Origin: Candidatus Parepulonipiscium sp. PG-Nun2H_MBin03
GTDB lineage: Bacteria; Bacillota; Clostridia; Lachnospirales; Cellulosilyticaceae
Assembly (NCBI GenBank): GCA_001995005.1
Contig: MDJN01000186.1
Coordinates: 1-20,224, forward strand
DNA length: 20,224 nucleotides
Direction of reading: 5' to 3'
Below are positions 14,933 through 20,224 of the stretch, piece by piece; the stretch's first letter is position 1, and the number at the start of each line of letters is the position of its first letter. The notes below the pieces were generated by a model. That model had not been told where the DNA came from and made no database searches. It saw only the letters and a list, made by a program, of their open reading frames with translations. Made by a program: the position numbers and the translations under genes.

Positions 14933-15419
14933 CTAAGCCCCTCCCGCTTAAATCAAACGTAAAATATGTTGCTGTGCCTGATACAACATATTTTATTGTA
15001 ACTATACTTGAATTGCCTTGTTTTATTAACGTACAACTTTGCATGCCACTCTCTATAGTATTTTGTGTACTACTGCTAAGTTTTGCTCTATAATATACAG
15101 TACTGCTACTGAGTACAAGCCTACCCCACTGATCTAAATCTGTAAAATAACAATCTATATAATTTATCGCTTCTTCAGTTATCTCATTTTCGTACGTTAC
15201 CTCTATCCCACTTTTAAGATTTATATCTATATTACTAGAAGTTGCTATACGATTTTCAAGAAAATTGTATATTATATTCACTTTACTATCATATAATTCT
15301 TGTGTATATCTTTCGCTATACTTGCCATAAACATCAATGCTATTAATTGCTAATAGTACAATGCTAAGCAGGGTACAACTTATAACACATTCTAGTAATG
15401 TAAATCCTTTACTATTCAT
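14925..15419 (-). CDS. Type IV minor prepilin (Glu5 present)
   Basis: This 164-residue prepilin has a five-residue leader MNSKG, cleavage predicted after Gly5, then FTLLECVISCTLLSIVLLA with Glu10 as mature Glu5. Two cysteines in the hydrophobic helix are uncommon. The C-terminal part is Ser/Thr-rich and beta-prone, with the look of PilV/GspI/ComGD-type minor subunits. It begins one base after the major prepilin gene stops. The upstream AGGCGGT is a slightly mismatched Shine-Dalgarno with 8-base spacing. Its 3' end contains the ribosome-binding site of the PilMN-like gene. Confidence 0.8.
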   Translation of the reverse strand: MNSKGFTLLECVISCTLLSIVLLAINSIDVYGKYSERYTQELYDSKVNIIYNFLENRIATSSNIDINLKSGIEVTYENEITEEAINYIDCYFTDLDQWGRLVLSSSTVYYRAKLSSSTQNTIESGMQSCTLIKQGNSSIVTIKYVVSGTATYFTFDLSGRGLDG

Positions 15420-15420
15420 C

Positions 15421-15840
15421 TTAATTACCGCCTGCTATCCAGTTTTTAAGACTATCATCTAAATTTTGGGTTAACTCACTATAATCGCTTGACACATTTA
15501 ATAATACTCCATCCGTCGAGCTATATGTTAATGCATTTCCTTTAAGTCTTAGGTTAAGGGTGTTATCTTTAAAATCTTTGTTTGTTAAATAATTTGCGTC
15601 TAGTAAACTTTTATAAGTTGCCTCTGATATTGGACCGCTGTTTATATTTAGTGTATTGCCATTTGCTTGGTACATATCTATTGCATTTTGTATAGATTGT
15701 GCAGCGTGTATATCCGACTTTAATGCAATCTCTTGTGCTGTGTTTACAATTTGCGGCATTATCATGGTAGATAGTATCCCTATAATTACCACAACTACCA
15801 CAAGCTCAATTAGCGTAAATCCTCTTGAATTTAATTCCAT
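15421..15840 (-). CDS. Major type IV prepilin / PulG-ComGC-like pseudopilin
   Basis: This 139-residue prepilin has leader MELNSRG, cleavage after Gly7, Phe8 and Glu12 (mature Glu5), then a long hydrophobic helix LVVVVVIIGILSTMIMPQIV. The amphipathic continuation SDIHAAQSIQNAIDMY and a short C-terminal domain with a GNTLN turn are typical of PulG/ComGC/PilA-type major subunits. The sequence is the closest match to canonical pilins in the window and the gene lies directly after pilC, the usual place for the major subunit. AAGGAAGGG lies 5 bases before the ATG. No cysteine pair was seen, so a disulfide-closed D-region is unlikely. Confidence 0.88.
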   Translation of the reverse strand: MELNSRGFTLIELVVVVVIIGILSTMIMPQIVNTAQEIALKSDIHAAQSIQNAIDMYQANGNTLNINSGPISEATYKSLLDANYLTNKDFKDNTLNLRLKGNALTYSSTDGVLLNVSSDYSELTQNLDDSLKNWIAGGN

Positions 15841-15855
15841 ATTTTCCCTTCCTTA

Positions 15856-16866
15856 TTAAAAGATAGTAGATAAAGTTAACGTCGGTAATAAAGTGGCAAG
15901 TACTACAAATCCAACTATTACTGATAAAACCAAGGTTAGACAAGGTTCTACTAAAGATAATTTTCTTCTAAGTTCATTCTCAAAACTTGCTTCAAAATAT
16001 TCTCCCACTTTTAATAAAAGTTCACCTAATCTTCCACTATCTTCGCCTATTTTTATAATTGTTAATAAGTGTGGCAATACAATTTTATCGCTTAATGTTT
16101 CACTTAATAACTTTCCTTGTAATATATTAATCTTACTTTCTTCTAGTGCTTTTTTAAGTACATAACTATCTGTGCTAACTTTAAGTATATCTAATGCATC
16201 ATTTACGGTCACACCTGTTGATACTAAAATACCCAAATAATTGGCTATTTCTTTATTTCTAACTAATTTATATAAACTAAATTTATATTTAACACTTTCT
16301 AAGCTTATTTGTATATGTGGTGTTGGGGTAAAATATAATAAACATATTATAACTACAACTAATATTGTTACATGACTTCTTAGTAAATTTATTATATTCA
16401 TAAATATAATCGTAACCATAGGTAACGCTGCTTGATTTGACATAAATATGTCTATAACAATTGGAAATATAAAATTTACAGATATTACAATAGAGAGCGT
16501 CATCGTAATAATTACAATTTTAGGATACATCATAGCTTGATCCAATTTCTTTTTAGTCTCTATCTCCATACGAAGTTGTTTTACAATCATTTCTAATGTT
16601 TTATCTAGTTTTTGGCTTGACTCGCCTGCCTTTATTGCTCCTATTATAAAAATAGGCATCCCAGATACTTTCTCAAGTGCAGATGATAAACTATACCCTT
16701 TTATGATGTAATCAATAAGTGTATTAACAATTTTATTGCTTTTATGAGAGTTAATTTGTATTAGTAGTAAAGCTTCATATACATTTATACCTGTGCGAGT
16801 TAAAAATAGTAATTCTTCAAATATAAACAATATAACGTCTTTATTAATAGATTTTTTTATTAGCAT
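15856..16866 (-). CDS. pilC: Type IV pilus / T2SS inner-membrane platform protein PilC (GspF family)
   Basis: This 336-residue polytopic membrane protein anchors the assembly ATPase and pilus base. Two GspF (T2SSF) repeats are visible, each with the family hallmark: GESSQKL at 81-87 and GEDSGRL at 274-280. Membrane helices fall at about 116-140, 166-179 and 304-330. It is shorter than Gram-negative PilC (about 400 residues) because it lacks the N-terminal cytoplasmic extension, as in ComGB-like proteins. Its ATG overlaps the end of pilB by 7 bases and has a GGGGGCG ribosome-binding site inside pilB, so the ATPase and platform are coupled. Confidence 0.93.
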   Translation of the reverse strand: MLIKKSINKDVILFIFEELLFLTRTGINVYEALLLIQINSHKSNKIVNTLIDYIIKGYSLSSALEKVSGMPIFIIGAIKAGESSQKLDKTLEMIVKQLRMEIETKKKLDQAMMYPKIVIITMTLSIVISVNFIFPIVIDIFMSNQAALPMVTIIFMNIINLLRSHVTILVVVIICLLYFTPTPHIQISLESVKYKFSLYKLVRNKEIANYLGILVSTGVTVNDALDILKVSTDSYVLKKALEESKINILQGKLLSETLSDKIVLPHLLTIIKIGEDSGRLGELLLKVGEYFEASFENELRRKLSLVEPCLTLVLSVIVGFVVLATLLPTLTLSTIF

Positions 16867-18455
16867 GTCGCCCCCAAATGTGCCTTACCTAAAACACGTT
16901 CTATCTCACAATACGAAGTAATACCTGTTGCTACTAATCGTTCTGCATTATCTCTTAAAGTCACCAGCCCATTTTCTTTTGCATATTTATATAAATCATC
17001 TTTTATATATTCATCTTTTTTCAAATGAATAGTCGGTATCAATACTTCAAAAATTCCTATCCTTCCTTTAAATCCAATACCTAAGCATTCGTCACAACCT
17101 TTTGGGGTATAAGTTGTAGTATTTTCAATTTGCTGCTTACAACTTGGACATAATTTCCTTACTAACCTTTGTGCCACTACGCCTTTTAGAGTTTCTTTTA
17201 TCATTAACATTTCAACTCCCATATCCAATAACCTATATATTGCAGATACACTGTTGTCAGTGTGCAGCGTAGTAAAAACTCCGTGTCCGGTTAAGGCAGC
17301 TCTTGTAGCAATTTCTGCAGTTGTTCTGTCTCGCATCTCTCCAATCATTAGTATATCTATATCCTGCCTTAGTGCACTTTTTAGTGCTGTTTCAAAATCT
17401 AACCCTTGCTTTTCATTGACACCTACTTGAGTTATACCATTTAGCGAAACTTCAACAGGATCTTCTACTGTCACTATATTTACATCTGGTAAATTTAATA
17501 TTGACATAAAACTTACCAAAGTTGTTGATTTTCCACTGCCAGTAGGTCCAGTTACTATAATCAAACCTTCTTTTATATTAAGCAAATAATCTATTAATAC
17601 TTTATCTTTACTATTTATTCCAATATCTTCAATAGATAATTTTACTTCCTCTTTTGCCCTTAAACGCATCACTATCTTCTCTCCGTTTATATTTGGCAAA
17701 GTACTAACTCGTATATCATAGCTACAATCCGTCATTTCAAATGATAATTTACCATCTTGAGGGATTCGTCTTTTTGTAATATCCATGTTTGCAAATATTT
17801 TTATACAATTACTTATTTCTAATACACTATCATTCGGTATCTCTTTAATATTTTTTAACTTACCATCAATCCTAAACCTAATTATAACTTGGTTATTATA
17901 ATTTTCTATGTGAATGTCTGAAGCTTTCATAAGAATTGCTTTTTCTATTACACTTCTAACAAACGCTTTAATAGAACCATCTTCTTTATTACCTTCTGCT
18001 AAAGTTATATTTTTTGCAATAGTCGTAGTAGTTGATTTTACGTCTTCTATTTTATAGTTTTTATTTGATGTATAAGAGATAATATTTACAGCAGTTTTTA
18101 ACATAGCTTTAGTAGATACTTTATAGATAATTTGATAAGTGGTTATTATCTTTAAGTGATTAATTAATTCAATTGCAAATGGATTATCCACTGCTACTTG
18201 TAAAATATTATCATCTAAGCTTATAGGTACAATTAAATTAGCTACACAAAAATCAGTCACTTCTTTACTTAACGTTATGTTAAACTTAAAGTCATCACCT
18301 AAAATTACTCCGTCTATGCAGTAATATTGCTCTTTTAGCTCTAAAATGATATCATCTGCTATAATGCCTATCTCTTCTAAGTTATCTACAATATCAGGAA
18401 TTGGTATATTATTTTCTTGCAAATAATTTTGCAAAACTAACTCAAAATTTTCCAC
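16860..18455 (-). CDS. pilB: Type IV pilus assembly ATPase PilB (GspE family)
   Basis: This 531-residue hexameric cytoplasmic ATPase powers pilus assembly. The N-terminal GspE_N-like region covers about 1-130. Then come Walker A GPTGSGKST (303-311), the Asp box VEDPVE (330-335), Walker B ILMIGEMRD (368-376, Glu373) and the His box TGHGVFTTLHT (389-399). A zinc tetracysteine follows: Cys436, Cys439, Cys454 and Cys457 (CPSC, CDEC), which separates PilB/GspE from PilT. It starts with GTG, placed by AAGGAGAGG 4 bases upstream. It is the first gene of the ten-gene pilus operon, divergent from the PBP gene. No pilT or prepilin peptidase gene is in the window. Confidence 0.96.
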   Translation of the reverse strand: MENFELVLQNYLQENNIPIPDIVDNLEEIGIIADDIILELKEQYYCIDGVILGDDFKFNITLSKEVTDFCVANLIVPISLDDNILQVAVDNPFAIELINHLKIITTYQIIYKVSTKAMLKTAVNIISYTSNKNYKIEDVKSTTTTIAKNITLAEGNKEDGSIKAFVRSVIEKAILMKASDIHIENYNNQVIIRFRIDGKLKNIKEIPNDSVLEISNCIKIFANMDITKRRIPQDGKLSFEMTDCSYDIRVSTLPNINGEKIVMRLRAKEEVKLSIEDIGINSKDKVLIDYLLNIKEGLIIVTGPTGSGKSTTLVSFMSILNLPDVNIVTVEDPVEVSLNGITQVGVNEKQGLDFETALKSALRQDIDILMIGEMRDRTTAEIATRAALTGHGVFTTLHTDNSVSAIYRLLDMGVEMLMIKETLKGVVAQRLVRKLCPSCKQQIENTTTYTPKGCDECLGIGFKGRIGIFEVLIPTIHLKKDEYIKDDLYKYAKENGLVTLRDNAERLVATGITSYCEIERVLGKAHLGATC

Positions 18456-18531
18456 TAATCCTCTCCTTAACTTAAATTTATTAGATTGTTACCAACTATG
18501 TAGTTTTTATACACATTATTTACATATTTTT

Positions 18532-18559
18532 TGTATAATTAAATTTTATGTAATCTCAA
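18532..18559 (-). promoter_or_regulatory. Candidate promoter of the pilus operon
   Basis: On the minus strand TTGAGA (18559-18554) is followed after 16 bases by TATACA (18537-18532), giving a leader of about 70 bases before the pilB GTG. A TATAAA closer to the gene (about 18511-18506) has no good -35 partner. The region is very AT-rich, so this call is tentative. Confidence 0.4.
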
Positions 18560-18612
18560 CAAACTGTAACATATAATATTTAGTTTTATATATCTCAGTT
18601 AAAATAATTTAC

Positions 18613-18641
18613 TTGTAATATGTATAATTTTTTGGTATAAT
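18613..18641 (+). promoter_or_regulatory. Sigma-A promoter of the class A PBP gene
   Basis: TTGTAA (18613-18618), a 17-base spacer and a perfect TATAAT (18636-18641). AGGAGGT follows at 18652-18658, so the leader is very short, about 18 bases. Confidence 0.8.
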
Positions 18642-18665
18642 AATAAACACTAGGAGGTTGCAATA

Positions 18666-20224
18666 ATGGATTACTCAAAAATAGATAAAAAACCTGAAAA
18701 AGAAAAAACTTCAAAAAATATAAAACGAGTCCAACTGTTAGGGTTTCGTGTGTTTTTTATTGGTCTTATAATAGGTGTATTTGTATTAGTTGGTTCTGCA
18801 TTTACGGTATTTATGGGTATTCTAAGGAGTGCTCCGGATATTTCTAATCTTGAATTAAAACCAGTTACAAATTTTACTTCTTTTATATATGATAAAAATG
18901 GGGTAGAAATAGACCGACTAAATAGCGACCAAGGTGAAGCTCGTATCTACGTTACATTAGATGAAATTCCTTACCTACTTCAAAAGGCAGTTATTGCAAT
19001 AGAAGATGAAAGGTTTTATGAACATAACGGAATAGATGTAAAAGGAATATTACGTGCTCTTGTTACAAATATAAAATCTGGCGGCATTGTCGAAGGAGCA
19101 AGTACTATTACTCAACAATTAGTAAAAAATAACATACTTTCGCCCGAGCAAACATATACCAGAAAAATACAAGAGATGTATTTAGCTATACAATTCGATC
19201 GTAAATATAGCAAAGATTTAATATTAGAATACTACTTAAACACTATGGCTCTAGGACATGGTATGAACGGTGTACAAGCGGCATCGCATCGTTACTTTAA
19301 TAAAGATGTAACAGAATTAACACTTGCAGAATGCGTTGTAATAGCTGGTATAACACAAGCTCCAACGGCATTAAGTCCTGTGTTAAATCCTGAAGCCAAC
19401 TGGAATAAGGCAAAATTGATACTAAACAACATGATAGAGCAAGGTTATATTACACAAGCTGAAATGGATGAGGCATTGCTAGAAGACCCTTATCAAAATA
19501 TACAAATTGTAAACCAAGCTTATGTAGAAGCGTCTCCTCATACGTATTTTGTCGATGCAGTAATCGACTCTGTGCTGAAAGATTTACAAGAACAAGGAAT
19601 GTCTTCTATAGAAGCCTCAAATTATTTATACGGCGGTGGTGTATCTATATATACAACATTCGACCCAGAACTTCAAGAAATAGTTGATAAACACATAAAT
19701 GACACAAGTTTATATCCAGCTTCTGAGCTACGTATACAATTGGACTACCGTGTATCTGTCGTAAATGATGATGGTACGCAAACTCATCATAATTCAGTGG
19801 GGTATGTAAAATCCGAAGACCAAATTGAGTCCTTTAAACAATCTAAGCTTGATGAATGGGGTGTTACCACAGAACATGAGTATATGGAAAATCTATACCA
19901 AACTTTGCAACCTCAAGCATCATTTGTATTAATGGATCAGTATACAGGACATGTAGCTGCTCTTTCTGGTGGACGAGGCGAAAAGATTGGTGACAGAACA
20001 TTTAACCGTGCTACTCAATCCAAAAGGCAACCAGGGTCTACGTTTAAACCACTAGCAGCATATGCACCAGCATTAGATACAGGAACCCTAAGCCCAGGTT
20101 CTGTAATAATTGATCAACCGATAACTATTAATTTAAATCCAGGTACTTATTCCCCTAAAAACCATGACGGTCAATATATTGGCCCGTCTACTATGCGACG
20201 TGGAATATGGCACTCTGTAAACAC
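18666..20224 (+). CDS. Class A penicillin-binding protein, PBP1A-like (3' part outside window)
   Basis: A bifunctional peptidoglycan glycosyltransferase/transpeptidase; 519 codons are visible and the frame is open at the right edge. A lysine-rich cytoplasmic tail (1-21) leads to a membrane anchor (about 25-52). The GT51 glycosyltransferase shows EDERFYEHNG with catalytic Glu113, GASTITQQLVKN (144-155), KIQEMYLA (167-174) and the EYYLN...NGVQAAS block (188-207). The transpeptidase begins near 415 (ASFVLMDQYTG), with nucleophile Ser458 and Lys461 in RQPGSTFKP. The SxN and KTG motifs must lie beyond the window. The start has AGGAGGT 7 bases upstream. It resembles PonA/MrcA (PBP1A) proteins of clostridia. 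It is divergent from the pilus operon with a separate strong promoter, so the shared border is likely fortuitous. Confidence 0.95.
   Translation, partial: MDYSKIDKKPEKEKTSKNIKRVQLLGFRVFFIGLIIGVFVLVGSAFTVFMGILRSAPDISNLELKPVTNFTSFIYDKNGVEIDRLNSDQGEARIYVTLDEIPYLLQKAVIAIEDERFYEHNGIDVKGILRALVTNIKSGGIVEGASTITQQLVKNNILSPEQTYTRKIQEMYLAIQFDRKYSKDLILEYYLNTMALGHGMNGVQAASHRYFNKDVTELTLAECVVIAGITQAPTALSPVLNPEANWNKAKLILNNMIEQGYITQAEMDEALLEDPYQNIQIVNQAYVEASPHTYFVDAVIDSVLKDLQEQGMSSIEASNYLYGGGVSIYTTFDPELQEIVDKHINDTSLYPASELRIQLDYRVSVVNDDGTQTHHNSVGYVKSEDQIESFKQSKLDEWGVTTEHEYMENLYQTLQPQASFVLMDQYTGHVAALSGGRGEKIGDRTFNRATQSKRQPGSTFKPLAAYAPALDTGTLSPGSVIIDQPITINLNPGTYSPKNHDGQYIGPSTMRRGIWHSVN

Noticed and set aside
1..20224. 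CRISPR array, tRNA/rRNA genes, insertion sequences, phage or defence systems
   Set aside because: No regularly spaced direct repeats, tRNA-like cloverleaves, transposase motifs or known defence genes were seen; the nested dyad at 1576-1666 has no transposase or target duplication beside it.

Overview
The window is AT-rich (roughly one third G+C by eye). It has strong Gram-positive-style Shine-Dalgarno sites (AGGAGG type), sigma-A-like promoters, Ala/Ile/Lys/Asn-rich proteins, a clostridial-type glutamate synthase and a Gram-positive type IV pilus locus. This points to a low-GC Firmicute, most likely an anaerobic member of the Clostridia (Lachnospirales-like). That placement is inferred from gene content and codon use; no 16S or other phylogenetic marker is present.

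Layout. (1) 1-1538, minus: the N-terminal part of a secreted BspA-type leucine-rich-repeat surface protein that runs off the left edge. (2) 1539-1844: a divergent regulatory region with a nested inverted repeat and a good promoter for (3) 1845-2321, plus, a small membrane-anchored protein of unknown function. (4) 5164-2340, minus: a four-gene operon encoding an ABC ATPase, an ABC-2-like permease, a DUF4097-type extracytoplasmic protein and a YtrA-type GntR repressor. Its sigma-A promoter overlaps a perfect 10-bp-armed inverted repeat that is very probably the repressor's operator. A bidirectional terminator at about 2323-2354 separates it from the small plus-strand gene. (5) 11354-5219, minus: gltB-gltD, the two subunits of NADPH glutamate synthase, with its own promoter, a structured leader of about 90 nt and a clear intrinsic terminator. 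(6) 18559-11410, minus: a tightly overlapping ten-gene type IV pilus/pseudopilus operon. In order it encodes the PilB ATPase, PilC platform, a major prepilin, a minor prepilin, a PilM-PilN-like (GspL-like) fusion, a PilO-like protein, two atypical minor prepilins, the HAD phosphatase YqeG, and a GspH-like prepilin. (7) 18613-20224, plus: a divergently transcribed class A penicillin-binding protein that runs off the right edge.

How it fits together. Most of the window builds or senses the cell envelope: a wall polymerase, a pilus or pseudopilus, a surface LRR protein, and an envelope-stress-like ABC operon controlled by its own distal repressor gene. gltBD supplies central nitrogen assimilation. 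No prepilin peptidase or PilT retraction ATPase lies in the window, so these must be encoded elsewhere or be absent. No rRNA, tRNA, CRISPR array, insertion sequence or phage gene was seen. The most noteworthy points are the autoregulatory operator, the non-canonical minor pilins, the fused PilMN-like protein, YqeG embedded in the pilus operon, and the structured gltB leader.
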